Below are positions 43,436 to 51,711 of a stretch of 64,000 nucleotides of DNA, one piece after another. This DNA comes from Pseudoruegeria sp. SHC-113 (GTDB lineage Bacteria > Pseudomonadota > Alphaproteobacteria > Rhodobacterales > Rhodobacteraceae), in contig NZ_JAHUBR010000001.1 in NCBI RefSeq assembly GCF_025376885.1, positions 434,001-498,000 on the forward strand, given 5' to 3'. A model generated the notes under the pieces. That model saw only the letters and a program-made list of their open reading frames with translations. It did no database searches and was not told the DNA's origin. The position numbers and the translations under genes were made by a program. Each line of letters opens with the position of its first letter. The stretch's first letter is position 1.

Positions 43436-44295
43436 GCGCCCCTATTTTCGACGATCGCCGCCTGACCCTTGGCGAAGGCCCGCTGTGGCACCCGCTGCGC
43501 AAGCAATACTTCTGGTTCGACATCATGAACCGTCAACTCTGCTCCAACGTCAACGGCGAGGCCCTTAGCTGGCAGTTCGACGAATACGTCAGCGCCGCGG
43601 GCTGGGTCGATGAAACCCGCCTGCTGATCGCCTCGCAGACGCAGCTTTTCCTCTTTGACGTGGAAAGCGGCGCGCAGGAGCATGTGGTGGCGCTGGAGGC
43701 CGACGATCCGGTGACCCGCTCCAACGATGGCCGCGCCGACCCGTGGGGCGGTTTCTGGATCGGCACCATGGGCATCAACGCCGAGGCACAGGCCGGGGCG
43801 ATCTACCGCTACTACCGGGGCGAACTGCGCCTGTTGTTCCCCGAGATCACCATCTCCAACTCGATCTGCTTCGCACCCGACAAGAGCGTCGCCTACTACT
43901 GTGACACCAAGGCCGGCATCATCATGCGCCAAGCCCTTCGCGCCGAGACGGGCTGGCCCACAGGCCCAGCCGAAGAATGGCTCGATCTGGGCGCGGACGG
44001 GCTGAACCCGGATGGCTCCGTGGTGGATGCGGCCGGAAATCTCTGGAACGCCCAATGGGGCGCGGGCCGCGTGGCCTGCTACAGCCCGCAAGGCACGCTC
44101 TTGCAAACGCTGGACGTACCGGCAAAACAAGCCACCTGCCCGGCTTTCGGCGGCGACGATGCCACCGACATGTTGGTGACAACGGCCAACGCCGGGCTGG
44201 ATGAGGCGGCGCTGGCCGCCGATCCGCAGGCCGGGTCGACCTTCCTCTTCAAAGGGCTGGCCAAGGGCCAGCGGGACCATCAGGTGATCCTGTGA
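43432..44295 (+). CDS. SMP-30/gluconolactonase-family lactonase
   Basis: A 287-aa beta-propeller lactonase of the SMP-30/regucalcin family. The first metal-binding glutamate is in LGEGPLWHP (near residue 14). [16 protein letters not shown] (about 98-113) and [20 protein letters not shown] (about 189-208) provide the Asn and Asp metal ligands. In this operon it should open galactono-1,4-lactone or 1,5-lactone to galactonate. It overlaps dgoA by 4 bp and ends in GTGA with the following beta-galactosidase gene. No signal peptide; the protein is cytoplasmic. Confidence 0.92.
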   Translation: MSAPIFDDRRLTLGEGPLWHPLRKQYFWFDIMNRQLCSNVNGEALSWQFDEYVSAAGWVDETRLLIASQTQLFLFDVESGAQEHVVALEADDPVTRSNDGRADPWGGFWIGTMGINAEAQAGAIYRYYRGELRLLFPEITISNSICFAPDKSVAYYCDTKAGIIMRQALRAETGWPTGPAEEWLDLGADGLNPDGSVVDAAGNLWNAQWGAGRVACYSPQGTLLQTLDVPAKQATCPAFGGDDATDMLVTTANAGLDEAALAADPQAGSTFLFKGLAKGQRDHQVIL

Positions 44296-46196
44296 AACGC
44301 ACGCTTGGCGTCTGCTACTACCCCGAACACTGGCCCGAAACACAATGGGCCGAGGATGCCGCGCGCATGGCCGAAGCCGGGCTCTCCTGGGTGCGGATCG
44401 GTGAATTTGCATGGTCGCGGCTGGAGCCCACGCCTGGCGATCTGCAGTTCGACTGGCTGGATCGTGCCATCGACGTGCTCGGTGCGGCCGGGCTGAAGGT
44501 GATCCTTGGCACCCCCACGGCCACCCCGCCGCGCTGGATGCTCGCCAAACACCCGGACATGCTCGCCGTGGACGAACAGGGCCGCCCGCGCGGCTTCGGC
44601 AGCCGCCGGCATTACTGCTTCAGCCACGAAGGCTTCCGCGCCGAGTGCCGCCGCATCGTCACCCTGCTGGCCGAACGTTATGGGAAGAACCCCCATGTGC
44701 AGGCCTGGCAGACGGACAATGAATACGGCTGCCACGACACCGTGCTCTCCTATTCCGACAGCGCGCTGGCGGCTTTCCGCAACTGGCTGTCGCAGAAATA
44801 CCAAAGCCCCGATGCGCTAAACCGGGCGTGGGGCAATGTCTTCTGGTCGATGGACTACGCGAGCTTCGATGAGATCGGCCTTCCGAACCTGACTGTCACC
44901 GAGCCCAACCCCTCCCATGTGCTGGCCTTCCGGCGGTTCAGCTCGGATATGGTGGTGGAATTCAACCGCCTGCAGACCGAGATCCTGCGCAAGCACACGG
45001 ACGCGCCTCTGATCCACAACTACATGGGCCGGATCACCGAGTTCGACCACTACGACGTGGGCGCGGATCTGGATGTGGCCAGCTGGGACAGCTACCCGAT
45101 CGGCTTCCTGTCGGACCGGCTGGAAGGCACTCCCGAGCACAAGGCGCGCTTCCTGCGGCAGGGCGATCCCGACATGCAGGCGTTTCACCACGATCTCTAC
45201 CGCTCTGTCGGCAAGGGGCGCTGGTGGATCATGGAGCAGCAGCCCGGCCCGGTGAACTGGGCACCTTACAACCCGGCACCGCTGCCCGGCATGATGCGGC
45301 TCTGGGCGTGGGAGGCCTTCGCCCATGGGGCCGAGACCGTCTGTTACTTCCGCTGGCGGCAGGCCCCCTTCGCGCAGGAACAGATGCACGCAGGCCTCTT
45401 GCGGCCCGACAGCGTGCCGTCGCCCGCGCTGGGCGATGCCGCGCAGGTGGCCGCCGAGATCGAGGCCATGCCCGAGGTTGGAACGGCGCAGGCGCAGGTG
45501 GCGCTGCTGTTTGACTACACCTCCGCCTGGGCCTGGGACACCCAGCCGCAAGGCGCCGATTTTGATTATTTCCGCCTCACCTTCGCCTTCTACCGCGCCC
45601 TGCGCCGGGCCGGGCTCTCGGTAGACATCCTGCCGCCGAGCGCGCGCGATTTCACCGGCTACAAGCTGGTGCTCGCGCCGGGGATGATGACGGTGGACCC
45701 TGAGCTGCTCGAAGCCCTGCAGGCGGTGGACGGTGCCGCACTGATCGGCCCGCGCAGCAATACGAAAACGCCAGAACTGGCGATCCCAGTGCCGCTGGGG
45801 CCGAACCTGCCCGGCATGGACGCTACCATCGCCTTCACCGAAAGCCTCCCGCCCACGAGCGCGGTGGCGCTGGAAGGCGGCGGCGCTTTCCGGCATTGGT
45901 TCGAGCAGATCGAAGGTGCCGCCGAGGTGCTGCGGCGCACGGAAGACGGTCGCCCGGCGGTGCTGAAAGCCGGCGCGCTGCGCTATCTGGCGGGCTGGCC
46001 CTGCGATGATACGCTCTTTGCCATGGTCATCGAGGCCTGCGCCGAACAAGGGATTCAGACAGTCGACCTGCCCGATGGGCTGCGCCTCCGCGACACCGCC
46101 ACCCATCGCTTCTACATCAACTACGCGCCCGAAGCGCTCAGCCACGGTGGCGTCACCGTCCCGGCGGCTGGGGTGCATTGGGTGGCTCTCGCTTAA
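44292..46196 (+). CDS. Beta-galactosidase (GH42)
   Basis: A 634-aa glycoside hydrolase family 42 beta-galactosidase. It uses GTG as start, overlapping the lactonase stop (GTGA). GVCYYPEHWPETQW is the usual N-terminal signature. The catalytic acid/base is E144 in WQTDNEYGC and the nucleophile E315 in WWIMEQQPGPVNW. A trimerisation domain and a small C-terminal beta domain follow. No signal peptide, so it acts on imported beta-galactosides. Together with the GH36 enzyme it gives the operon access to both anomers. It is followed by the large inverted copy of the intergenic repeat. Confidence 0.95.
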   Translation: MKRTLGVCYYPEHWPETQWAEDAARMAEAGLSWVRIGEFAWSRLEPTPGDLQFDWLDRAIDVLGAAGLKVILGTPTATPPRWMLAKHPDMLAVDEQGRPRGFGSRRHYCFSHEGFRAECRRIVTLLAERYGKNPHVQAWQTDNEYGCHDTVLSYSDSALAAFRNWLSQKYQSPDALNRAWGNVFWSMDYASFDEIGLPNLTVTEPNPSHVLAFRRFSSDMVVEFNRLQTEILRKHTDAPLIHNYMGRITEFDHYDVGADLDVASWDSYPIGFLSDRLEGTPEHKARFLRQGDPDMQAFHHDLYRSVGKGRWWIMEQQPGPVNWAPYNPAPLPGMMRLWAWEAFAHGAETVCYFRWRQAPFAQEQMHAGLLRPDSVPSPALGDAAQVAAEIEAMPEVGTAQAQVALLFDYTSAWAWDTQPQGADFDYFRLTFAFYRALRRAGLSVDILPPSARDFTGYKLVLAPGMMTVDPELLEALQAVDGAALIGPRSNTKTPELAIPVPLGPNLPGMDATIAFTESLPPTSAVALEGGGAFRHWFEQIEGAAEVLRRTEDGRPAVLKAGALRYLAGWPCDDTLFAMVIEACAEQGIQTVDLPDGLRLRDTATHRFYINYAPEALSHGGVTVPAAGVHWVALA

Positions 46197-46198
46197 GA

Positions 46199-46318
46199 AA
46201 GGTGGGGGCTCTGCCCCCGCCGCCTTCGGCGTCTCCCCCGAGATATTTTCAGAACAAAGTGGGGCCCCATCATCTTGGCCCAAATATCCCGGGGTGCGGG
46301 GCAGCGCCCCGCGTTAAA
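46199..46318 (-). repeat. Intergenic repeat element, copy B
   Basis: About 120 bp between the convergent beta-galactosidase and plsY genes form an inverted copy of the element at 11030-11147. The reverse complement shows the same order of GGGGC/GCCCC hairpin, CCCCGGGATATTTGG, CCAAGATGATGGGGCCCC, ACTTTGTTCTG, AATATCTCGGGGGAG, CGCCGAAGGCGG, and GGGGGCAGAGCCCCC. Base differences between the copies are few. Confidence 0.75.
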
Positions 46319-46325
46319 CCTGTGT

Positions 46326-46353
46326 GCGGGGGCAGAGCCCCCGCTCTTTTCTT
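46326..46353 (+). terminator. Rho-independent terminator after the galactoside operon
   Basis: GGGGG-CAGAG-CCCCC followed by GCTCTTTTCTTTTG gives a stem with a T-rich tail, facing rightward after the beta-galactosidase gene and the repeat. The same stem occurs at the end of repeat copy A. Confidence 0.65.
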
Positions 46354-46383
46354 TTGTCCGGGGCAGCGCCCCGTGAGAATCCG

Positions 46384-46995
46384 TTAGGTTTTCTTCTTGC
46401 CGATCTTTGGCTCTTCACCCGCGAGGATGCGGGTGATGTTGGCCTTGTGGCGCAGCAGGATCAGCAGCGCCAGAAGGGCGCAGAGCAGGGCGGCGTCGGC
46501 GCGGCCGATGAGGATCGCCGCCAGCGGCGAGGTGACGGCGGCCACGAGGGCGGAGAGTGAGGAGATCCGCGTGATGGCGGCTGTGGCGAGCCATGTGCCG
46601 CAGGCGATGAGGCCGAGCGGGAAGCTGAGCGCGAGCAGCGTGCCGAGGAAAGTCGCCACGCCCTTGCCGCCCTTGAAGCCAAGGTAGACCGGGTAGCAAT
46701 GGCCGAGGAAGGCCGCGCCACCCGCCACTTGGGCGGCGTCTTCGCCGATCAGGTACCGCGCCAGCAGCACGGCGATGCCGCCTTTGCCCGCGTCCAGTAC
46801 CAGCGTCAGGAAGGCGGCGAGCTTGTTGCCGGTGCGCAGCACATTGGTGGCGCCGATGTTGCCCGAGCCGATCTGGCGCAGATCGCCGAGGCCGAAGATC
46901 TTTGCCATCACAAGGCCGAAGGGCACGGCCCCGAGCAGGTAGCCTGCGATGGCCGTGAGCGCGAGCAGGGGCAGGGCTGTGGTGAAATCGGGCAT
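46384..46995 (-). CDS. plsY: Acyl-phosphate:glycerol-3-phosphate acyltransferase
   Basis: A 203-aa membrane acyltransferase that transfers acyl groups from acyl-phosphate to glycerol 3-phosphate, the first step of phospholipid synthesis. The three conserved cytoplasmic motifs are visible: GSGNIGATNVLR (about 42-53), GHCYPVYLGFKGGKGVAT (about 98-115), and the C-terminal RHKANITRILAGEEPKIG (about 181-198). Five hydrophobic helices separate them. It overlaps the pyrC-like stop by one base (TGATG) and forms the end of the pyrB operon, an association common in alphaproteobacteria. Confidence 0.96.
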   Translation of the reverse strand: MPDFTTALPLLALTAIAGYLLGAVPFGLVMAKIFGLGDLRQIGSGNIGATNVLRTGNKLAAFLTLVLDAGKGGIAVLLARYLIGEDAAQVAGGAAFLGHCYPVYLGFKGGKGVATFLGTLLALSFPLGLIACGTWLATAAITRISSLSALVAAVTSPLAAILIGRADAALLCALLALLILLRHKANITRILAGEEPKIGKKKT

Positions 46996-48269
46996 CAGAG
47001 GGATCCGTGCACTGGGGTTCCGGCAACAAGCGTCAGCAGTACCTTGCCCTGCATCCGCGCGCCGTCAAAGGGGGTGTTCTTGGACTTCGACTGCAGCGTG
47101 AAACGGTCCAGCACAAAGGGCGCATCCGGATCAAAGAGCACGAGGTCGGCACGCGCGCCCACGGCAAGGCTACCTCGGGTGAGGCCAAGCCGTTTGGCCG
47201 GGTTCAGCGCCATGGCGCGGAACAGCGTGGGCAGATCCAGGAGCTCGGCATGATACAGCCGCAGCGCGGCGGGCAGCAGCGTTTCCAGCCCAACGGCGCC
47301 GGAGGCGGCCTCCTCGTAGGGCAGGCGCTTGCTTTCTTCGTCCTGCGGAGTGTGGAAGGAGGAGATCGTGTCGATCAGCCCGTCCTTCACTGCCTGCACC
47401 AGCGCCAGCCGATCCTCTTCATCGCGCAGGGGTGGCTTCATCTTGAAGAAGGTGCGGTAATCGCCCACGTCCAGCGCGTTCAGCGTCAGGTGGTGGATGT
47501 TTACACCGGCGGTCACGTCCAGCCCGGCGGCTTTGGCGCGGGCCAGCGCGGGCAGAGCGGCGGCGGTGGAGAGCGCGTCGGCGTGGTAGCGCGCGCGCGT
47601 CATCTCGACCAGCGCGAGATCGCGCTCAAGCCCCATGCGTTCGGCCATGGGCGACACGGCGGGTAGCCCCTTGAGCGTGGCGAATTTGCCCGAGGTCACA
47701 GCCGCGCCCTTGGACAGGATCGGCTCCTGCGGGTGGGTCATCACCAGCGCGCCGAGGGAGCGGGCGTAGGTCATCGCGCGGGAGAGCACCTTGGTGTCCG
47801 TCACCACGTGATCGCAATCGGTGAAACCCACAGCACCGGCATCGAGCAGGAAGCCGATCTCCACCATCTCGCGCCCCTCGCGGCCCTTGGTGAGCGCCGC
47901 CATCGGCAGCACATTCACCGGCGCGGCCTCATTGGCGCGGCGGGTGACGAACTCCAGCGCTTCGGGCGTGTCGATGGCAGGCAGCGTGTCGGGGCGGGTG
48001 ACGATGGTTGTCACGCCGCCCGCCGCCGCCGCGCGGCCCGCGGTGCGGAAGCTTTCCTTGTGGCGCTCGCCCGGCTCGCCGATCTTCACACCGATATCCA
48101 CGATCCCCGGTGCGAGGCATTTGCCGCGTGCGTCATGCACCTGCACGGCAGCGGGCGCCGCGCCCGTGCCCTTCGCCTCGATCCGGCCGTTGTCCACCAG
48201 CAGCCAGCCGAGGCTGTCGGTGCCGGCTTCGGGATCAATCAGGCGGGCGTTCTCGATCAAGAGGCTCAT
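46995..48269 (-). CDS. Dihydroorotase-like protein lacking catalytic residues (PyrC')
   Basis: A 424-aa amidohydrolase of the class I dihydroorotase family by overall pattern (PGIVDIG..GEPGERHKESFRTAGRAAAAGGVTT, MPMAALTKGREG, GVNIHHLTLN, LPYEEAASGAVGLETLLPAAL). Key catalytic positions are changed. The HxH metal motif is G60-V61-K62, the position of the second histidine of HxxHxST is A232 (YHADALST), and the TDHAPH aspartate is F305 (SSFHTPQ). It should therefore be inactive. Inactive PyrC' partners of aspartate carbamoyltransferase are known in Pseudomonas. It overlaps plsY and the upstream orf by 1-4 bp. A true dihydroorotase must be elsewhere. Confidence 0.9.
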   Translation of the reverse strand: MSLLIENARLIDPEAGTDSLGWLLVDNGRIEAKGTGAAPAAVQVHDARGKCLAPGIVDIGVKIGEPGERHKESFRTAGRAAAAGGVTTIVTRPDTLPAIDTPEALEFVTRRANEAAPVNVLPMAALTKGREGREMVEIGFLLDAGAVGFTDCDHVVTDTKVLSRAMTYARSLGALVMTHPQEPILSKGAAVTSGKFATLKGLPAVSPMAERMGLERDLALVEMTRARYHADALSTAAALPALARAKAAGLDVTAGVNIHHLTLNALDVGDYRTFFKMKPPLRDEEDRLALVQAVKDGLIDTISSFHTPQDEESKRLPYEEAASGAVGLETLLPAALRLYHAELLDLPTLFRAMALNPAKRLGLTRGSLAVGARADLVLFDPDAPFVLDRFTLQSKSKNTPFDGARMQGKVLLTLVAGTPVHGSL

Positions 48270-48778
48270 GCGCGGCTCCTTTGGACCTGCCGCAGCAGGT
48301 CATAGACATGGCGGGCTTCGTCGATGCGTTCGAAGCCGATCCGCTCCCGGCGCGAGCCTTTGGCGGTGTTGCGGTATTGGGTGCGGAAATAGACGGACCC
48401 GGGCGAGCCCTCGGCGAGTTCCAGCACATCGTCCGGGGCGATCTCATAGGCGCGCAGCATCTTGCGCGGCCAGAGATTGGCAATGAAGGCGCGCCGGGTG
48501 GAGAGTGAATAGGTTGCCACCCGGCGGCGCAGCCAGAAGCGAAAGGGGGTGGCGACGGCCACCGCTAGCCCGGCCGCCACGAAGAGCAGCAGGAACAGGG
48601 CCGGGAAGGGGCCATCCTCCAAAGCGCCAGCCATCATCCGCAGAGCGAGCCCAGCGAAGGCGAGGCCGAAGAGCGCGGGCAGCAGATCCTTGCGCATCAC
48701 CACGAACCGCGTGTCCGGGCGACCCTGCCAGAGCAACGTTTCACCCTCGTCCAATATGCCCTGCCAGCTATCGCTCAT
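48266..48778 (-). CDS. Membrane protein with PH-like domain, pyr operon
   Basis: A 170-aa protein starting MSDSWQGILDEGETLLWQGRPD, a GE-L-W-G-P type opening common in bacterial PH-like membrane proteins. Two hydrophobic helices (LLPALFGLAFAGLALRMM and LFLLLFVAAGLAVAVATPF, about 32-80) follow. Then a beta-rich domain (YSLSTRRAFIANLWPRKMLRAYEI, VYFRTQYRNTAKGSRRERIGFERI) ends the protein. No catalytic residues are visible. Homologues are sometimes labelled as aspartate carbamoyltransferase because of the neighbourhood, which the sequence does not support. It overlaps the genes on both sides by 4 bp (ATGA) and is coexpressed with pyrC'. Confidence 0.8.
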   Translation of the reverse strand: MSDSWQGILDEGETLLWQGRPDTRFVVMRKDLLPALFGLAFAGLALRMMAGALEDGPFPALFLLLFVAAGLAVAVATPFRFWLRRRVATYSLSTRRAFIANLWPRKMLRAYEIAPDDVLELAEGSPGSVYFRTQYRNTAKGSRRERIGFERIDEARHVYDLLRQVQRSRA

Positions 48779-49344
48779 CCGGCGGAAATCCAGATCACGA
48801 CGCCGGTGAGGCCGAACATCAGAAGCAGCATCACCATGGCCACGCGGCCCGACATGGCGGCGTCGGATGGTGTCTTGCGCTTAGGCGTGCCGTCCAGAAC
48901 GCCGGTGGCGGCGGCGCTTTCCAGCCCGAAGGGCGGCGGCGGGGCGGGGCTTTCCTCGTCAAAACGGGCGAGCAGGCGCAGGGGGGCTTCGGGCCAGAGC
49001 TCCTGTTCCACCCCTTTGAAGGCGGAGGAAGCGATCAGCACGACCCAGCCTTCCAGTGCGTTGAGCTGATCCGCGAAGGGTGACAGCTGCTCCTGCGGGA
49101 TGCCGCCGCCTTCGTGCAGGTATTGCATCAAGCCGAACTCCGCGAGATCGGAGACATCGAAGGCCTCCACGAACTCCGGGTCCAGATCCTGCGCGCCAAG
49201 CTTTTCCTGTAGCGGCCAAACAGTGCTGCCGTCGGCGGCCTCGCTCCGGGTGACGAGCGGTTCGGCCACCTCGGGCGGCGCATCCACCGCGAAGAGATAG
49301 AGGCGCTTGTGGTCGTGCTCCGAAATCCTGAGCAGGGCGCTCAT
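48775..49344 (-). CDS. Tail-anchored protein of unknown function, pyr operon
   Basis: A 189-aa protein with a soluble N-terminal part (MSALLRISEHDHKRLYLFAVDAPPEVAEPL, then a region rich in acidic residues) and a single C-terminal transmembrane helix (VAMVMLLLMFGLTGVVIWISAG, about 168-189). A Pro-rich linker (EESPAPPPPFG) precedes the helix. The arrangement is that of a tail-anchored membrane protein with a cytoplasmic domain. I do not recognise a family. It overlaps both neighbouring pyr-operon genes by 4 bp, so it is translationally coupled to them. Confidence 0.78.
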   Translation of the reverse strand: MSALLRISEHDHKRLYLFAVDAPPEVAEPLVTRSEAADGSTVWPLQEKLGAQDLDPEFVEAFDVSDLAEFGLMQYLHEGGGIPQEQLSPFADQLNALEGWVVLIASSAFKGVEQELWPEAPLRLLARFDEESPAPPPPFGLESAAATGVLDGTPKRKTPSDAAMSGRVAMVMLLLMFGLTGVVIWISAG

Positions 49345-49811
49345 GCTGTTCCCTCCTGCGGCAGCCCGGCGGCGCGGGCTATGGCGCGGCGGGTGGTGTC
49401 CTTGTTGGCCTGATACTTGATCAGGTGCTTGTCGCCGCCGGTGGTGACGATCTGCACCGCGCTTCCCAAGGCGCGGATCTGCGCGATGGAAGCGAGCGGC
49501 ACGATGCGGCCCATCGGGCCCAGCAAGCGGCGGTCCGTTAGATCCCAGCGCGCCGAAAGATCCTCGCTCGCCAGATAGAAGCCCCGCACGGCAATCGCGG
49601 CCAGCCCGCCAACGGCCCCCGTCCAGAGGTAGGGGTTGCCCAGAAGCCAGAGCACGATCATCCCGCCCGCCATCGCCACGGCGGCCATGGCGGCGTGATC
49701 GCGCACATAGGTGGCGCGGTCGGCGGGGAAGCTTTCCAGCAGAGTTTCGCCCTCGGCGAGCGGGGCAGTGGGCACCATCTGGTGGTTTGGGATCAGATCG
49801 GGATCGGGCAT
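49341..49811 (-). CDS. Membrane protein with PH-like domain, pyr operon, second
   Basis: A 156-aa protein with one or two hydrophobic segments (AAMAAVAMAGGMIVLWLLG and LWTGAVGGLAAIAVRGFYL, about 40-80). A beta-rich domain follows (ARWDLTDRRLLGPMGRIVPLASIAQIRALGSAVQIVTTGG, about 86-125) and a basic C-terminal helix (DTTRRAIARAAGL). The DLTDRRLL and SIAQIR pattern is that of bacterial PH-like (YdbS-type) membrane proteins. It starts 5 bp after the pyrB stop and overlaps the next gene by 4 bp, so it is the first of three unknown membrane genes in the pyr operon. Confidence 0.78.
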   Translation of the reverse strand: MPDPDLIPNHQMVPTAPLAEGETLLESFPADRATYVRDHAAMAAVAMAGGMIVLWLLGNPYLWTGAVGGLAAIAVRGFYLASEDLSARWDLTDRRLLGPMGRIVPLASIAQIRALGSAVQIVTTGGDKHLIKYQANKDTTRRAIARAAGLPQEGTA

Positions 49812-49816
49812 CGGGC

Positions 49817-50773
49817 CTAGGCCATCACGCCTTGCGGCGCGCGGGCGGCGCGCAGGTTGCGGGCGAGCAGATCCATCGCCGCCATGCGCACGGCGACGCC
49901 CATCTCCACCTGTTCCTGAATGACAGAGCGGTTGATGTCGTCGGCGATGGTGCCGTCGATCTCCACCCCGCGGTTCATCGGGCCGGGGTGCATGACGATG
50001 GCGTCGTCCTTGGCGAAGGAGAGCTTCTCGGCGTCGAGCCCGTAGCGGTGGTAATACTCGCGCTCGGAGGGGATGAAGCCGCCGTCCATGCGCTCGCGCT
50101 GAAGCCGCAGCATCATCACAACGTCCACATCCTTCAGCCCTTCGCGCATGTCCTCATAGACTTCGACGCCCAGTTCCCCCACCTGAGAGGGCATCAGCGT
50201 GGGCGGGCCAACAAGGCGCACGCGGTTTTCCATCTTGCCGAGCAGGATTATGTTGGAGCGCGCGACGCGCGAATGGGCGATGTCGCCGCAAATGGCGATG
50301 TTGAGCCGGTGCAGCCGGCCCTTGGCGCGGCGGATGGTGAGCGCATCCAGCAGCGCCTGCGTCGGGTGTTCGTGCTTGCCGTCGCCGGCGTTCAGCACCG
50401 CGCAGTTCACCTTCTGGGCCAGCAGGTCCACCGCGCCGGAATGGGGGTGGCGCACGACGAGAAGATCGGGGTGCATGGCGTTGAGCGTCAGCGCCGTATC
50501 GATCAGGGTTTCGCCCTTTTTGATCGAGCTGGCCTGCATCGCCATGTTCATCACATCCGCCCCCAGCCGCTTGCCCGCGATCTCGAAGCTCGCCTGCGTG
50601 CGGGTGGAGTTCTCGAAGAACATGTTGATCTGGGTGAGCCCGGCCAGCGCATCGGCGTGTTTCACCGCGCGGCGGTTGAGGTCCGCGTATTGGTCGGCGA
50701 GGTCCAGCAGGGTGCGAATCTCTTCCGGGTGCAGGGGCTCGATTCCGAGGAGATGGCGGTGGTTGAACGTCAT
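49817..50773 (-). CDS. pyrB: Aspartate carbamoyltransferase catalytic subunit
   Basis: A 318-aa enzyme condensing carbamoyl phosphate with aspartate in the second step of pyrimidine synthesis. The catalytic motifs are complete: [21 protein letters not shown] (about 50-70), the [11 protein letters not shown] loop, [12 protein letters not shown] (near 132-143), and [12 protein letters not shown] (near 261-272). ATG 50773 (MTFNHRHL) has GGAGG 5 nt upstream. No pyrI regulatory subunit is present. The pyrB and pyrC' pairing suggests the class A complex in which a dihydroorotase-like protein replaces PyrI. It is the first gene of the leftward pyr-plsY operon. Confidence 0.96.
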   Translation of the reverse strand: MTFNHRHLLGIEPLHPEEIRTLLDLADQYADLNRRAVKHADALAGLTQINMFFENSTRTQASFEIAGKRLGADVMNMAMQASSIKKGETLIDTALTLNAMHPDLLVVRHPHSGAVDLLAQKVNCAVLNAGDGKHEHPTQALLDALTIRRAKGRLHRLNIAICGDIAHSRVARSNIILLGKMENRVRLVGPPTLMPSQVGELGVEVYEDMREGLKDVDVVMMLRLQRERMDGGFIPSEREYYHRYGLDAEKLSFAKDDAIVMHPGPMNRGVEIDGTIADDINRSVIQEQVEMGVAVRMAAMDLLARNLRAARAPQGVMA

Positions 50774-50892
50774 GGAGCCTCCTTGTCCGGGTGGCATCGC
50801 TTATAGAAAGCAGGGGCGGGGCGCACAAGGTGGCAGCGGCGCGGATTTGCCGGGGATTTACCTTGCCCGCGCACAGGCGTAGCGTGGCGCGC

Positions 50893-51711
50893 ATGAACGC
50901 GGAGATGGATTTTCATACGGCCAAGGCCCTGTTGGAATGGCAGCTGGAAATGGGGGCGGACGAGGCAATCCTCGACGCGCCCGTGAACCGATATGAGGCC
51001 CCGAAACCGGCTTTGCCTGCGGCAGCGCCCGCAGCTTCCGCGCCCATGCCCACTCGCACGGCCAAGCCGCCGGTCCCCGCGCCCGAGCCGGAAGTGGATC
51101 CTGTGGCCGAAGCCCGCGTCGCGGCGCGCGCGGCCACTTCGCTTGAGGCGCTGGAAGCCGCGCTTGCGGCTTTCCCCCATTGCGATCTGAAAAAAGGCGC
51201 GCGCAACCTCGTGTTTGGCGATGGCCAGCCAACTGGGCGTGTGATGATCGTCAGTGGCGCGCCGGACCGGGACGAAGATCGCGAGGGCCGCCCCTTTGTC
51301 GGCTCCGCAGGCCAGTTGCTGGACCGGATGTTTGATGCCATCGGCTTGAGCCGTGGCGCGCCCGACGCGGAAGCCGCGCTCTATACCACCACGATGCTGC
51401 CGTGGCGCCCACCGCAGGGGCGTGATGCGAGCCCGCAGGAGCTCGCCATGCTGCGGCCCTTTGTGGAGAAACACATCGAACTGGCCGCGCCAGACCTGCT
51501 GGTGCTGATGGGCAATGCGCCCTGTGCGGGCCTGCTGAAGAAAAGCGGCATCACGCGCCTGCGCGGGCATTGGCAGGAGGTAAAGGGCATCCCGGCGATG
51601 CCGATGGCCCACCCCGACGCCCTGTTGAAAAACGCGAGCCTCAAACGCGAGGCGTGGCAGGATCTTCTGGCCATCAAGGCGCGGCTTCTGGGTGAGGGCA
51701 AAGCGCCATGA
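50893..51711 (+). CDS. Family-4-type uracil-DNA glycosylase-like protein, degenerate
   Basis: A 272-aa protein of the family 4 uracil-DNA glycosylase fold. A variable Ala/Pro-rich region (about 36-70) precedes the domain. It contains a motif A region (IVSGAPDRDEDREGRPFVGSAGQLLDRM, 119-146), a WRPPQGRDASPQE segment (171-183), and an HP motif (AHPDALLKN, H240). Canonical members use four cysteines for a [4Fe-4S] cluster; here only C97 and C211 exist, and the usual positions are W171 and L187. Motif A is also altered (GEAPG becomes SGAPD). DNA repair activity is therefore uncertain. ATG 50893 is chosen; 50905 is an alternative. It overlaps the LysE gene by 4 bp. Confidence 0.82.
   Translation: MNAEMDFHTAKALLEWQLEMGADEAILDAPVNRYEAPKPALPAAAPAASAPMPTRTAKPPVPAPEPEVDPVAEARVAARAATSLEALEAALAAFPHCDLKKGARNLVFGDGQPTGRVMIVSGAPDRDEDREGRPFVGSAGQLLDRMFDAIGLSRGAPDAEAALYTTTMLPWRPPQGRDASPQELAMLRPFVEKHIELAAPDLLVLMGNAPCAGLLKKSGITRLRGHWQEVKGIPAMPMAHPDALLKNASLKREAWQDLLAIKARLLGEGKAP

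Noticed and set aside
48266-48778. Calling this small protein an aspartate carbamoyltransferase subunit
   Set aside because: It has none of the carbamoyl-phosphate or aspartate motifs; the real pyrB is at 49817-50773. The label would rest only on position.
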